Shown: one piece after another, positions 25,654 to 35,023 of the stretch | Position numbering within the stretch: position 1 is the first letter of the stretch | Layout of the letters: the number at the start of each line of letters is the position of its first letter | Assembly: GCA_036960605.1 (NCBI GenBank) | Contig: JBALXI010000025.1 | Location: 1 to 64,000 of the forward strand | DNA from: Oleispira sp036960605 | GTDB taxonomy: Bacteria > Pseudomonadota > Gammaproteobacteria > Pseudomonadales > Oceanobacteraceae | Reading direction: 5' to 3' | Length of the DNA: 64,000 nt | Notes under the pieces: model-generated | Databases searched by the model: none | What the model saw: the letters and a program-made list of their open reading frames with translations, nothing else | Told to the model about the DNA's origin: nothing | Program-made: the position numbers and the translations under genes

Positions 25654-26670
25654 TTATTCAACCGTTGATAAAAATTGCTGATAGACCTCAGCGCTCTCAT
25701 TCGGGATTTCGACCATCGGTAAATGACCCACACCTTCAAAAATATGCATCCTCGCATTAGGGATTATTTCTTTAAACGCAGTGGCGGCCGAAACATCTAA
25801 TACACGATCTTCTTTACCCCACATAATGAGCGTCGGCAGCTGATGTTCAGCGATGGTTGCTTGTATCGACTGATGAAAATTGTTTTCGATCAAGCGTTGT
25901 TTCGTCGTGAGCATATCACTGAATATTTTTGTATTGATCTCGGCTCGAGCAAGGGTTTGGCGATAAAGTGCTGGGCGTAGAGGCCAAGGCAGAAACGGTG
26001 GCTGGCTCATGGTGAAATTCATGCGATACTCAAAACTTTCTTCATCCGTTGCAATCAGAGGGTTACTGCCTTTTTGCAACGCCTTATAAAATTCACTGAC
26101 CTGTGCACCTTCAATACCCGCTGCGTCAATTAAGGTTAAGCTTTTAACCTTTTTGGGGTGATTTAAGCTATAAATTGCACTAATGGCTCCGCCCATAGAG
26201 TTGCCTGCAATATGAAACTGATTGATTCCTAAGCCTGTTACCAATGCATCTAGACGCTCTGCTTGCTTGATTAGGCCATAATCTGTCGTCAGTAATTTTT
26301 CTGAATCTCCATGTCCTGCTAAATCAACCGCGATGACATGATATTTTTCATCTAAGGCTTTGGTGAAGCGAATCCAATTATCTTTATTAGCCGAAAAACC
26401 ATGCACGAGAATAATGCTCTCGGCATTGGCTATATTTGCACTCTGGCGTTCCATATAGGTAAGGTTTACATCGCCAGCCGGTGCTGTTTTAACCTCTAGG
26501 CCGACGCTATCTCGTGCGAGGGAGATAACTTCAGTAAATAAACTATCTTGTTGGCTAGCGGTACAGCCCCCAAATAATAGGCTGGTGAAAATGAGAGCAC
26601 TCGTGCCCAGCTTCTTGCAAGTAGATCGTTGATTACGCTTGAGTCTATTGTTCATTATTATTATTCGCAT
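25654..26670 (-). CDS. Alpha/beta-hydrolase lipoprotein (lipase/esterase-like)
   Basis: A 338-residue alpha/beta-hydrolase. The N-terminus has a basic start and a hydrophobic stretch ending in a lipobox-like LFGGC, so it is probably membrane-anchored on the periplasmic side. The oxyanion segment HGFSANKDNW, nucleophile elbow GNSMGG and the final GVGHLPMVE histidine are all visible. The sequence resembles monoacylglycerol-lipase-type hydrolases (ABHD6-like), but the substrate is not determined. It directly follows the unknown membrane gene at 26671 without a gap; a second ATG at 26655 is an alternative start. Confidence 0.88.
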   Translation of the reverse strand: MRIIIMNNRLKRNQRSTCKKLGTSALIFTSLLFGGCTASQQDSLFTEVISLARDSVGLEVKTAPAGDVNLTYMERQSANIANAESIILVHGFSANKDNWIRFTKALDEKYHVIAVDLAGHGDSEKLLTTDYGLIKQAERLDALVTGLGINQFHIAGNSMGGAISAIYSLNHPKKVKSLTLIDAAGIEGAQVSEFYKALQKGSNPLIATDEESFEYRMNFTMSQPPFLPWPLRPALYRQTLARAEINTKIFSDMLTTKQRLIENNFHQSIQATIAEHQLPTLIMWGKEDRVLDVSAATAFKEIIPNARMHIFEGVGHLPMVEIPNESAEVYQQFLSTVE

Positions 26671-27456
26671 CTATAAGTCTAATTTTAGTTCAGCCTGACT
26701 GAGTATTTTGGCGAGTTCCGCTACCACTGTAATAGCGGCGATAAGCGAAACTTCCTGAATCAGGTGATTCTTTTGATAGACCAAGAGCATGCCACTACTA
26801 ATTTCTATGTGAAGGTGCGGATGCGCCAAAAGCCAGTTCATTAATGACGTTTCATTCTCTGTGTCAGCCGCGACCTCGTGCAAAAAGCGATAAGCCTGTG
26901 CGGGTTCATTCGCGTAAATATCAATTTTTGCTGCGCCGACCGTCTGTTCATTGTTTTGTTCGCAGTACAAAGAGTCGAATACTTTGGGTATTTGGTGAGT
27001 CGCTAGAGGGGTTAATTTTTGCATTCGATATTGGTTCTTTATCGCCTGCTGTTTACTCACATCAGTAAAGGCATCGCTCTCTTGATTATGCCTATCGATA
27101 CAGAAATGTAGATTATTAAACTGTGGGGGCAGCTTGAGATTGAATAAAATCATGCTGCTATTGTGAATGCCAGTAGGCTCAATCGCCCGGCAATCAAAGG
27201 TATTGAAACCTAGATTGTCGTGCGTGCCATCGGCCTGAATGACGTGTCGGAATATGGCATTCTGGCTGTAGTTTAAAATGCCAAAATTTGCCTGTTTGAT
27301 GGCGTCGCTAAAATCGATGAACTCTTGATATTGCCAATTATTATTTTGGGCAATTTGGCGGATTTTCCCACTGCGAGTGTTTTTGCTTAGCATAATCAAT
27401 AACACCGCAGTGAGAGTGATAATACTAAGGATGATAAAGGTTAATATCAGCTGCAA
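26671..27456 (-). CDS. Membrane-anchored protein of unknown function
   Basis: A 261-residue protein with one N-terminal membrane helix (about residues 3-24) followed by a soluble region that is mostly beta/alpha without recognised motifs. Short hydrophobic repeats near the C-terminus (SLIAAITVVAELAKIL) look helical. It abuts the hydrolase lipoprotein gene, so the pair is probably one operon, divergent from the enoyl-CoA hydratase-family gene. I do not recognise the family. Confidence 0.75.
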   Translation of the reverse strand: MQLILTFIILSIITLTAVLLIMLSKNTRSGKIRQIAQNNNWQYQEFIDFSDAIKQANFGILNYSQNAIFRHVIQADGTHDNLGFNTFDCRAIEPTGIHNSSMILFNLKLPPQFNNLHFCIDRHNQESDAFTDVSKQQAIKNQYRMQKLTPLATHQIPKVFDSLYCEQNNEQTVGAAKIDIYANEPAQAYRFLHEVAADTENETSLMNWLLAHPHLHIEISSGMLLVYQKNHLIQEVSLIAAITVVAELAKILSQAELKLDL

Positions 27457-27515
27457 TTGTGGCCTCTTAACATGTACTATGAGAATTAATAATATTGTCT
27501 GTTGAAGAGTCTACC

Positions 27516-28742
27516 ATGCCTAAAAAGCCGGTCAGTAAAAAAACTAAATCAGCAGCGCCTGCTCAGGAAAAAGACGCTGCGGTATTAGCCGAAGAAGTGC
27601 TCAGTCATGATGGTAAGCATCGCATTGGTATTATGACATTGAACTCGGCGAAAACGATGAATGCGGTTGATCTTGATATGGTCAACCTCATTGATGACAT
27701 TTTAGCGCGCTGGCAAGCGGATGATGGCATTGTCGCGATGGTGATGTGTGGGGCTGGCGATAAGGCTTTTTGTGCGGGTGGCGATATTCGTCAGCTATAT
27801 GACAGTATGCAAGCGGAGGGTGATGAGCATCTAAAATATGCTGATGCTTTTTTTACCGGTGAGTACAGTAAAAACTATCGAGTTCACCGTTTTGGTAAAC
27901 CTCTAATCGCTTGGGGCCATGGTTTTGTAATGGGGGGCGGATTAGGTTTATTTATTGGTGCTAGCCACAAAGTCGGAACCGAAACCTTAAAGTTGGCTTG
28001 GCCTGAAATTCGAATCGGTTTATTTCCGGATGTGGCGGGCAGTTATTATTTAAGCCGTTTACCTTTCCCTTTAGGTCACTGGATGGCACTCACGGGTAGT
28101 CAGATGAACGCCGTTGATTGCAAGCAGGCAGGCTTAGTCGATTATTGCGTAGCTAATGGTGAATTGAAAAACTTAATTGAACAGTTACGTCATCAGTCTT
28201 GGCAAGAAAATAAGGCTATGAATAATCAATATGTACGAGAACTGTTAACCGCTTTTGAGCAGCAAAGCGAAGCACATCCAGAAGCAGTATTTCCAGAATC
28301 TAAGCTGGTGGATAATCAAAAAGATATTGAGCAACTATTTGGAGCAATGTCAGAAGAACACTTTATATCGCTAGCGGATAACAAATTTGCTTTGGAAGAC
28401 ATAGCGGCAAAAATCAACGCGGTAGACAGTGATAATACTTGGTTTAATCAAGGGCGTGATAACTTTAATGCGGGTTGTCCAGCGACCGCGCATATTATTA
28501 TGCGCCAGTTACAGTTAGGCCCAAATATGACGTTGAAAGAAGTCGTGCAGTGGGAGTTAATTCTGGCCTTGCAGTCTGTTCGCCATCCTGATTTTGCTGA
28601 AGGTATTCGCGCGATGGTGGTCGATAAAGACTTTCAACCTAAATGGCAGCACGGTTCAGTGAGTAATGTACCGAGTGAATGGGTTGAGGAAATGCTGACG
28701 CCGCTTTGGCCTGCGACAGAGCACCCTTTTGAGGCGCTGTAA
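27516..28742 (+). CDS. Enoyl-CoA hydratase/3-hydroxyisobutyryl-CoA hydrolase family protein
   Basis: A 408-residue crotonase-fold protein with a Lys/Ala/Pro-rich leader. The core shows DKAFCAGGDIRQLYD and GFVMGGGLGLFIGASHKV, then AWPEIRIGLFPDVAGSYYLSRL, as in the longer ECH_2 group (3-hydroxyisobutyryl-CoA hydrolase, HIBCH-like) rather than FadB. That enzyme acts in valine breakdown, but some members have other acyl-CoA substrates. The ATG at 27516 is preferred because GAAGAG lies seven bases upstream; a TTG at 27495 is a poor alternative. It is monocistronic. Confidence 0.88.
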   Translation: MPKKPVSKKTKSAAPAQEKDAAVLAEEVLSHDGKHRIGIMTLNSAKTMNAVDLDMVNLIDDILARWQADDGIVAMVMCGAGDKAFCAGGDIRQLYDSMQAEGDEHLKYADAFFTGEYSKNYRVHRFGKPLIAWGHGFVMGGGLGLFIGASHKVGTETLKLAWPEIRIGLFPDVAGSYYLSRLPFPLGHWMALTGSQMNAVDCKQAGLVDYCVANGELKNLIEQLRHQSWQENKAMNNQYVRELLTAFEQQSEAHPEAVFPESKLVDNQKDIEQLFGAMSEEHFISLADNKFALEDIAAKINAVDSDNTWFNQGRDNFNAGCPATAHIIMRQLQLGPNMTLKEVVQWELILALQSVRHPDFAEGIRAMVVDKDFQPKWQHGSVSNVPSEWVEEMLTPLWPATEHPFEAL

Positions 28743-28785
28743 TAGGATCTTGTCGACTAGTTATCCTGGGGCGGTCTTTGAATTT

Positions 28786-29592
28786 CTAACATTCAAAGAT
28801 GTCATGAGCGAGTTCGATTTGCGGCGCAAGTAAATTGAACTCTTCATCGACCGTATTGCTATGCCAGCCTAGTCGTTGAATCGAAACGACATCACTCCAA
28901 GGTAAGTGCTGATCTTCAGAGCAGACTCGGTTGTTGGCAATGTTCACTAGGTCGCATAAATCAATACTGCTCATGTGACGGCTTTGATTTAGGTAGTTTT
29001 GAGGAATGTCGGCAATCGAGCGTGGAAATTGCCAGTGGCTTAAAATATTCTCACCGAGCATCGGATGAATTTCTTCGATGGTCTTATTTAATTCCCCTAA
29101 GGAGTAGCAGTCTTCTTTATCGGCCATAGAGATAACAGGCAGTGCGCCTATCTTATGCAATAGACCCGCTAAAAAAGCTTCTTCAGGGACCAGCTTCGCT
29201 TTATCCGCCAATACGTAGCAGTGGCAAGCAACATTCAAACTGTGTTGCCAAATCTCTCTCATCTTCACTTCTGAAGAAGGGTTTTTACTGTTGAAGAGCT
29301 GTTTGGTCGACAAGCTTATGGCGACTCGGGCGCAGTAATTTAAACCGAGTAAACTAATCGCCTTGCTTAAGTCAGCGACTTTCACTTCTCGTCGTACTAA
29401 AGGGCTGTTGGCGATGCGTAAAAGCTGAGCCGTCGTAGCCGGGTCATGTTCAATAATACGAGCTAGCGCGAAAGTATCGAGATTAGGATCATTTTCACAT
29501 TTACGAATACGTAATGCGATTTCTGGCAATGTAGGTAAGTTCAAGCTGCCACTTTCAACGGCGCGCATGATTTCGGCTGCAAGGGACTTCAT
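28786..29592 (-). CDS. HDOD domain protein (second of a tandem pair)
   Basis: A 268-residue protein consisting mainly of an HDOD domain (about residues 15-215), starting with the typical LPTLPEIALRIR segment. HDOD domains resemble the HD phosphohydrolase fold without the metal ligands and are usually regulatory. It is paralogous to the next upstream gene: both share LPTLPEIAL and similar helices. Six bases separate the two genes. Specific function unknown. Confidence 0.9.
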   Translation of the reverse strand: MKSLAAEIMRAVESGSLNLPTLPEIALRIRKCENDPNLDTFALARIIEHDPATTAQLLRIANSPLVRREVKVADLSKAISLLGLNYCARVAISLSTKQLFNSKNPSSEVKMREIWQHSLNVACHCYVLADKAKLVPEEAFLAGLLHKIGALPVISMADKEDCYSLGELNKTIEEIHPMLGENILSHWQFPRSIADIPQNYLNQSRHMSSIDLCDLVNIANNRVCSEDQHLPWSDVVSIQRLGWHSNTVDEEFNLLAPQIELAHDIFEC

Positions 29593-29598
29593 TCTTCA

Positions 29599-30441
29599 TT
29601 AACCTCCCAGAGCGCCTTGGGTTTCAGTCACTTCTTCGCTAATGCCTTCCATCTCACTAATCAGGGTGGTTGGATCAAGCCCTAAGCGATCAAAAGAGGA
29701 AATTTCTGTCCAGTCGAGTTTGGTATAAGGGTGGTCAGTTCCTGCATAGCTTTGCAGAGTTGCGACTTGCACAATATCGGCGTAATCGACTTTATCGACC
29801 TTGCGATCAAATTGCAGGTAGTTTTTTGAAACGCAGACCAAGTCTGCAGGAAAATCCCACATTTTTAAAATGTAACTGCCAAGTGAGGGGTGCAATACGG
29901 TCAGTACTTTCCCTAAGGCAAAGGAATCATTTAATAAGGAATCGTTATTTTCAGCAAAGGCTAAAATCGGCAGTTTGCCAATTTGGTGAGTTAAGCCTGC
30001 GAGCAGCGCTTGATCAGGCTGTAAATTGGTAAAATGGCGTGCTAATACTTGGCTGCTAGCAGCAATTTCAACACTTTTTGACCAACAAGCGCGCATGCGC
30101 TTATCGACGATATCGCTGGTCGCTTGAAACATTTGCTCCATCGCAAGCCCCATCGCCAGATTACTGGTTAGGTCTATGCCAAGGCGAGATACTGCCGTAT
30201 TAAGGTCAGATACGGGAATGCTGGCACGGATCAGTGGGCTATTGGCAACTTTAATCATACGCGCGCTGAGTGCAGCATCTCGACCTAGGATAGTCGTTAG
30301 GTCTGAAATGCTGGAGGTTACATCTTCTGCGATATCGCGAACCTGCAGCGCAATCTCCGGTAAGGTAGGAAGCACGAGCGTATCATTTTCTAAAGCCTGA
30401 ATAATGTCTTGTTTTACTTGCTGAACGAGTGGAATAGCCAT
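29599..30441 (-). CDS. HDOD domain protein (first of a tandem pair)
   Basis: A 280-residue HDOD protein with the same LPTLPEIALQVR opening and the same helical layout as the gene after it, indicating tandem duplication followed by divergence. It lies 17 bases after ygfZ on the same strand, so ygfZ, this gene and the second HDOD gene probably form one transcript. The ygfZ-HDOD neighbourhood is common in pseudomonads. HDOD proteins have been linked to signalling, motility and stress; nothing here narrows this. Confidence 0.9.
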   Translation of the reverse strand: MAIPLVQQVKQDIIQALENDTLVLPTLPEIALQVRDIAEDVTSSISDLTTILGRDAALSARMIKVANSPLIRASIPVSDLNTAVSRLGIDLTSNLAMGLAMEQMFQATSDIVDKRMRACWSKSVEIAASSQVLARHFTNLQPDQALLAGLTHQIGKLPILAFAENNDSLLNDSFALGKVLTVLHPSLGSYILKMWDFPADLVCVSKNYLQFDRKVDKVDYADIVQVATLQSYAGTDHPYTKLDWTEISSFDRLGLDPTTLISEMEGISEEVTETQGALGG

Positions 30442-30458
30442 CGTAATGTATGAACCTT

Positions 30459-31442
30459 TTATGCATCCTTTTCAATAGTATAGGGCAGGTTCTGCAAGGT
30501 GAGAGGAAAATCCAAAGATTCAGTTAAATACAAGGTCTGAAGTGGTTTTTCGCCGTGGGTAACGACTAATAAATCAAGGGTGCCTTGTGTCTTTGGGTGG
30601 CTACGAAGGATTAAAACTTCAGCCTGGTTCTTGCCATTTTCATCAAACAGTTGCTTGGCTAATAGCGACTCGTCCGTTACGGTTTCTGTGGCAAGTCCTT
30701 GGTAGTGATAAAGCGCCTTCTTGGCTTTGCCTAAATACTGCAAGCGCGCAATGATTTCTTGGCCGGTATAGCAGCCTTTGCTAAAACTAATGCCGTCGAT
30801 AAGGTGCCAGTTAATATGCTGAGGAATCCACTGCTCTATTTGAGCACCTTCCACGTAATAGATGCCATCGTTGATATCGGCGAGGCGCCAATCAAGCGCA
30901 GGGCTTAGCGAATATTCTTGTGAGCTATTATCGCTTACGATAATAAAACTACGATTAGCGGTTAGCGTTAACTGATGTTGGTCTGCGCTATGAATGGCTG
31001 TTCCTGATTCTGCCGTGCTAGCCTCTGCGGTATGCCATTGCCCAAGAATTAAATGGCTTTGCTGGCAATTCTCTATACTGGCCTTAAAGAAAACTTTATA
31101 TTTCTGTAAGTACTTTTCTAGAATATCAGCACTGGTCGTGGGTAGAACGAGCCAATAGTTATCGCCGTCGAAGCTAATGTTGAAGTTGGCAACGATACGT
31201 CCTTTAGCCGTACAGCAAGCGCCATAGTGGACAGTGCTGGTGGTTATATCTGTGATGTTGCAAGTGAGCTGTCCTTGCAGAAAGCGTTCAGCATCTGGGC
31301 CACTGATTTTGAGAGCTGAAAACTGATTTAGCCAGCAGGTTTTCAGATCGCTTGCCGCAGCAGCGTCTGCCTTTGGCTGAGGTGTATAATCTCCCCAGTT
31401 GTCGAGTTGACCAGTGTGTTCAAGTGCAGAGCGTGAAACCAT
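30459..31442 (-). CDS. ygfZ: Folate-binding Fe-S cluster protein YgfZ
   Basis: A 327-residue GcvT-like protein that uses tetrahydrofolate in maintaining iron-sulfur enzymes. The diagnostic KGCYTGQE motif (its Cys is required in E. coli) is intact near residue 220. Length matches E. coli YgfZ (326). It is divergent from sdhE-ygfX, as in many gammaproteobacteria, which is sensible because SdhE flavinylates the Fe-S enzyme succinate dehydrogenase. It is the first gene of the transcript with the HDOD pair. Confidence 0.94.
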   Translation of the reverse strand: MVSRSALEHTGQLDNWGDYTPQPKADAAAASDLKTCWLNQFSALKISGPDAERFLQGQLTCNITDITTSTVHYGACCTAKGRIVANFNISFDGDNYWLVLPTTSADILEKYLQKYKVFFKASIENCQQSHLILGQWHTAEASTAESGTAIHSADQHQLTLTANRSFIIVSDNSSQEYSLSPALDWRLADINDGIYYVEGAQIEQWIPQHINWHLIDGISFSKGCYTGQEIIARLQYLGKAKKALYHYQGLATETVTDESLLAKQLFDENGKNQAEVLILRSHPKTQGTLDLLVVTHGEKPLQTLYLTESLDFPLTLQNLPYTIEKDA

Positions 31443-31588
31443 GAGTGTTGTCCTAGTATTGCGATAATACGGCTAAATAATTGCTTTGGCGCAAGCATTT
31501 GCATTTTACGCGATAAATCACTCCTGTGTCCTGTGTCTTGTGCTTGGGCTTATGTATAATGCCTCCATTCAATATTGGGAGAGTCGGT

Positions 31589-31846
31589 GTGAGTGAAAAT
31601 ATCGAGTATAAGCGTGTAATGTGGCATTGCCGTCGAGGCATGCTAGAACTTGACGTATTGTTATTACCTTTTTGCCGTGAAATGTTTTTAACGTTAAGCA
31701 CTGACGATCAGGCTAAGTTTGTTGATTTAATCGAGTGTGAAGATCCTGATTTATTTGGTTGGTTTATGCAGCATACTGTGGCCGAAAATCCTAATCATGC
31801 GTATATGGTCGAGATGATTTTAAAAGCCGGTAAAATTAAAATTTAG
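31589..31846 (+). CDS. sdhE: FAD assembly factor SdhE
   Basis: An 85-residue protein from a GTG start with GGGAGAG about six bases upstream. The conserved RGxxE motif (Arg16-Gly17 and Glu20 in RRGMLELD) and later ECEDPDLFGWF are typical. SdhE helps covalent attachment of FAD to succinate dehydrogenase and fumarate reductase. The open frame continues back to 31526, but that part is not family-like. It is followed 42 bases later by ygfX. This pair was formerly proposed to be the CptAB toxin-antitoxin; the flavinylation role is better supported. Confidence 0.93.
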   Translation: MSENIEYKRVMWHCRRGMLELDVLLLPFCREMFLTLSTDDQAKFVDLIECEDPDLFGWFMQHTVAENPNHAYMVEMILKAGKIKI

Positions 31847-31888
31847 TATCAAAAGTTTTATTAATTAACGCTTTAAAGCAGGACTCTC

Positions 31889-32350
31889 ATGGATGAGAAC
31901 CGCCCCCTCGATATTTTTCTACAGCCGTCCAAACGGTTGATCATTCTTAGTGTGTTCTTTGCTTTAAGCTGTTCATTGCTCTTGTTCAGTATTCCTCTTG
32001 AATATGTTTATAAATTGCTACTATTCACAGTGATGTCGATTGGTATTCTGATGGAGCTGCGCACGAAGGTATTTCTTACCAGTCCTAGTAGCATTATACG
32101 TCTGGGGTGTGATGGTGGCATTGCTGATAATGAAGGTAATGTCAGTGAAATATGCTGGTGGTACCAGCGCCGATCTGGGGGCGATAAAATATACGCTGAA
32201 TTATCTTCGAATAGCCGTGTATGGGCTGATTGGGTAGCGATGGATTTTAGTCGCTGGCCTTGGCAGCTGGGTCAGGCGGTATTGATCGCCCGCGATAGCG
32301 TTGAAGAGCCAAAAGACTTTCAACGCTTGAAGCGAATGTTGCGAAGTTGA
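31889..32350 (+). CDS. ygfX: YgfX-family membrane protein
   Basis: A 153-residue protein with two membrane helices in the first half (about 17-36 and 40-56) and a soluble C-terminal domain rich in Trp (CWWYQRR, SRWPWQLG). It matches the YgfX/CptA family, encoded next to sdhE across gammaproteobacteria. In E. coli it was reported to affect cell shape as a toxin, but its normal role is unclear. The link to SdhE by operon is the strongest clue. Confidence 0.85.
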   Translation: MDENRPLDIFLQPSKRLIILSVFFALSCSLLLFSIPLEYVYKLLLFTVMSIGILMELRTKVFLTSPSSIIRLGCDGGIADNEGNVSEICWWYQRRSGGDKIYAELSSNSRVWADWVAMDFSRWPWQLGQAVLIARDSVEEPKDFQRLKRMLRS

Positions 32351-32401
32351 TAAATGTTGCGCAGTTAATAAAGGTGAATAGGTTGAGTAAATAGGATGAG
32401 C

Positions 32402-34012
32402 TTAAAGCTCACCCAGTTCTTTCAGATACTTAGGCGTTAACACAGTATCAAATGCACGCGGCAGTGCTTCTGGATAATCCAACGAGTAGTGCAAGCCACG
32501 GCTTTCTTTGCGTAATAGCGCAGAGCGAATGATGACATCGGCAACATCGACCAAGTTACGCAGCTCCAATAAGTCATTGCTCACTCGATAATTTCCGTAA
32601 AATTCTTGAATCTCTTCACGTAATAACGTCACCCTGTGCTTGGCGCGGACCAAGCGCTTAGTCGTGCGTACGATGCCGACGTAATCCCACATGAAGCGAC
32701 GTAGTTCGTCCCAGTTATGGGCGATGACGACGGCTTCATCAGAGTCGGTTACTTGCGAGTCATCCCAATCAGGAATATCCGGTAGCTTCGCACCGGGGGT
32801 GACTGAATTAGCAATTTCAATGGCCGCTTGGCGGGCAAATACTAAGCACTCTAATAATGAGTTACTGGCTAGGCGGTTAGCCCCGTGTAAACCGGTATGA
32901 GCGGTTTCACCAATGGCATATAAGCCTGGGATATCGGTCCGGCCGAACATGTCTGTTACCACGCCACCGCAGGTATAATGCGCAGCAGGAACGACGGGAA
33001 TAGGATTCTTAGTAATGTCGATGCCAAGCTCTAGGCAGCGCTCATAAATATTTGGAAAATGCGCGATGATGAAGTCTTTGTCTTTATGGCTGATGTCTAG
33101 ATATAAACAGTCAGCGCCTAAGCGTTTCATCTCATGATCGATAGCGCGAGCAACGATATCGCGCGGTGCTAATTCACCGCGTTCATCAAACTTGTGCATA
33201 AAGCGTTTGCCATTAGGCAATAACAAATGACCGCCTTCACCGCGCACCGCTTCAGTAATCAAAAAGGATTTTGCTTGCGGGTGATATAAACAGGTCGGAT
33301 GGAATTGATTGAATTCCATATTGGCAACACGACAGCCCGCACGCCATGCCATGGCGATGCCATCACCAGACGCGCCATCGGGATTACTGGTATATAGGTA
33401 CGCCTTACTGGCGCCGCCTGTCGCTAATACGACGGAACTCGCGGTAATGACCTCAACTTCGCCAGTGGCTTTGTTTAAAAAGTAAGCACCAAAGCAACCT
33501 TGTTCTTTTTGACCGAGTTTTTCACCCGTAATAAGATCAACCGCAATGTAATCGGTTAATAAATGCAGGTTTTTCTTAGCTTTGGCGGCTTTTAGTAAGG
33601 TATTCGAGATTGCGACGCCCGTGGCATCAGCGGCATGAATAATACGGCGAACACTGTGGCCACCTTCGCGGGTAAGGTGGAAGTCCTCGCCATTTTCTCC
33701 TTCGTCGAAAGGGACGCCAAGGTCAATCAACCACTGAATAGCCGCGGTGCTATGGGCAATAGTATGACGAACGCTAGGTTCGTGGCATAGGCCTGCGCCG
33801 GCAATGAGTGTATCGCTGACATGAGCTTCAATGCTGTCTTCTTGGTCAAGAACGGCGGCGACGCCGCCTTGTGCCCAACGAGTAGAGCCAGCATCTAGGC
33901 TGTCTTTGCTAACAATAGCTGCGGTTAGGTGGTCCGGCAGGGATAAGCCCAGTGTCAGGCCAGCAGCGCCGCTGCCGATGATTAAAACATCAAATGTATG
34001 CTTACGACTCAT
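32402..34012 (-). CDS. nadB: L-aspartate oxidase NadB
   Basis: A 536-residue flavoprotein that oxidises L-aspartate to iminoaspartate, the first step of de novo NAD synthesis. The N-terminal FAD-binding motif is GSGAAGLTLGLSLP. The GEGGHLLLPNG and HGANRLASNSLLECLVF segments match the succinate-dehydrogenase/fumarate-reductase flavoprotein family. Its length equals that of E. coli NadB. It is divergent from rpoE, the usual arrangement in gammaproteobacteria. Confidence 0.97.
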   Translation of the reverse strand: MSRKHTFDVLIIGSGAAGLTLGLSLPDHLTAAIVSKDSLDAGSTRWAQGGVAAVLDQEDSIEAHVSDTLIAGAGLCHEPSVRHTIAHSTAAIQWLIDLGVPFDEGENGEDFHLTREGGHSVRRIIHAADATGVAISNTLLKAAKAKKNLHLLTDYIAVDLITGEKLGQKEQGCFGAYFLNKATGEVEVITASSVVLATGGASKAYLYTSNPDGASGDGIAMAWRAGCRVANMEFNQFHPTCLYHPQAKSFLITEAVRGEGGHLLLPNGKRFMHKFDERGELAPRDIVARAIDHEMKRLGADCLYLDISHKDKDFIIAHFPNIYERCLELGIDITKNPIPVVPAAHYTCGGVVTDMFGRTDIPGLYAIGETAHTGLHGANRLASNSLLECLVFARQAAIEIANSVTPGAKLPDIPDWDDSQVTDSDEAVVIAHNWDELRRFMWDYVGIVRTTKRLVRAKHRVTLLREEIQEFYGNYRVSNDLLELRNLVDVADVIIRSALLRKESRGLHYSLDYPEALPRAFDTVLTPKYLKELGEL

Positions 34013-34176
34013 TATGATTGTTCATCTAAGATTACTTATGTGATTGTTCATTACATGATTATTCGCACTATAATGTAATGTGCCGTTAAATGGCAGTGAT
34101 TATCTATTTTAGCGTTGAGCTAAGACAAGGTCGGTTTAAATATTATTTAAAATATCAATCTGTCATTAATTAACGT

Positions 34177-34204
34177 GGAACTTTTATTCGTCTCAATACT
34201 CTAT
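34177..34204 (+). promoter_or_regulatory. Putative sigma-E promoter of rpoE
   Basis: GGAACTT (34177-34183), the sigma-E -35 consensus, is followed after 16 bases by TCTAT (34200-34204), a fair match to the TCnnA -10. It lies about 100 bases before rpoE, as expected for the autoregulated rpoE promoter of gammaproteobacteria. Confidence 0.65.
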
Positions 34205-34302
34205 TTATCCATTAGGCCATATTCTGGTATGCATGATTTTGGTAACCAAAACTATGAGCCAGTCTTTGAGTCAGCCTTATTTAGGTGCCAAGGGGATGAG
34301 TT

Positions 34303-34941
34303 ATGAGCAACGTAGCATTCGCGCTGCAGCAACCAACAATAATGGATCACCGAATGAGTGACAACCAACAAACTGATCAGCAACTGGTTAGTCGAGTTCA
34401 GAAAGGGGATCGACGGGCATTTGATTTATTGGTGATTAAATATCAGCCAAAAATCCTCTCGTTAATAGGGCGTTTTGTATTTGATACGTCTGAATGCCAA
34501 GACGTATCGCAAGAAGCATTTATTAAAGCATACCGAGCCCTGCCGAATTTTCGCGGAGATAGCCAGTTTTATACCTGGTTGTATCGAATCGCAGTGAATA
34601 CGGCAAAAAACTATTTAGTCAGTCGTGGGCGTAAAACACCGACTCAGGGAATTGATCCGGAAGATGCAGAGCATTTTTCTGAAGACGCGTCATTTCGTGA
34701 TAACGCGACCCCAGAGCGAATTTTACAGCGTGACCGTTTGAAAGAAGTGGTCTTTGCGGCAATCGCTGATTTACCCGAAGAATTACGCATCGCGGTGTCA
34801 TTAAGAGAGCTCGATGGCATGAGTTATGACGAAATTGCAGAGGTGATGGACTGCCCCATCGGAACCGTGCGCTCACGAATTTTTCGTGCTCGAGAAGCGA
34901 TTGAAAAGAAAATGCAACCTTATCTAGAAGCCAGTGCCTAA
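34303..34941 (+). CDS. rpoE: Sigma-E (AlgU/RpoE) extracytoplasmic-stress sigma factor
   Basis: A sigma-70 family ECF factor. Region 2 contains ECQDVSQEAFIKAYRAL and FRGDSQFYTWLYRIAVN; region 4 contains LRELDGMSYDEIAEVMDCP then GTVRSRIFRARE. Homology with E. coli RpoE and AlgU points to a start at the ATG of 34354 (MSDNQQTDQQLVSRVQKGD, 195 residues). The strong AGGGG site favours the ATG at 34303, which adds 17 residues. Both are in frame, and I report the upstream one. The gene is followed by rseA, rseC and mucD. Confidence 0.95.
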   Translation: MSNVAFALQQPTIMDHRMSDNQQTDQQLVSRVQKGDRRAFDLLVIKYQPKILSLIGRFVFDTSECQDVSQEAFIKAYRALPNFRGDSQFYTWLYRIAVNTAKNYLVSRGRKTPTQGIDPEDAEHFSEDASFRDNATPERILQRDRLKEVVFAAIADLPEELRIAVSLRELDGMSYDEIAEVMDCPIGTVRSRIFRAREAIEKKMQPYLEASA

Positions 34942-35023
34942 CTCATTAGTAGCGCCTAGTTTAGCCGTGGCTAGCAAGTAGAGATTGACGATCAATCGCT
35001 ATTGAAGAAATTGGAGAATGTAA

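Noticed and set aside
31589..32350. CptAB-type toxin-antitoxin system
   Set aside because: The pair matches SdhE and YgfX. The RGxxE motif and position opposite ygfZ support the flavinylation role over the earlier toxin-antitoxin proposal.
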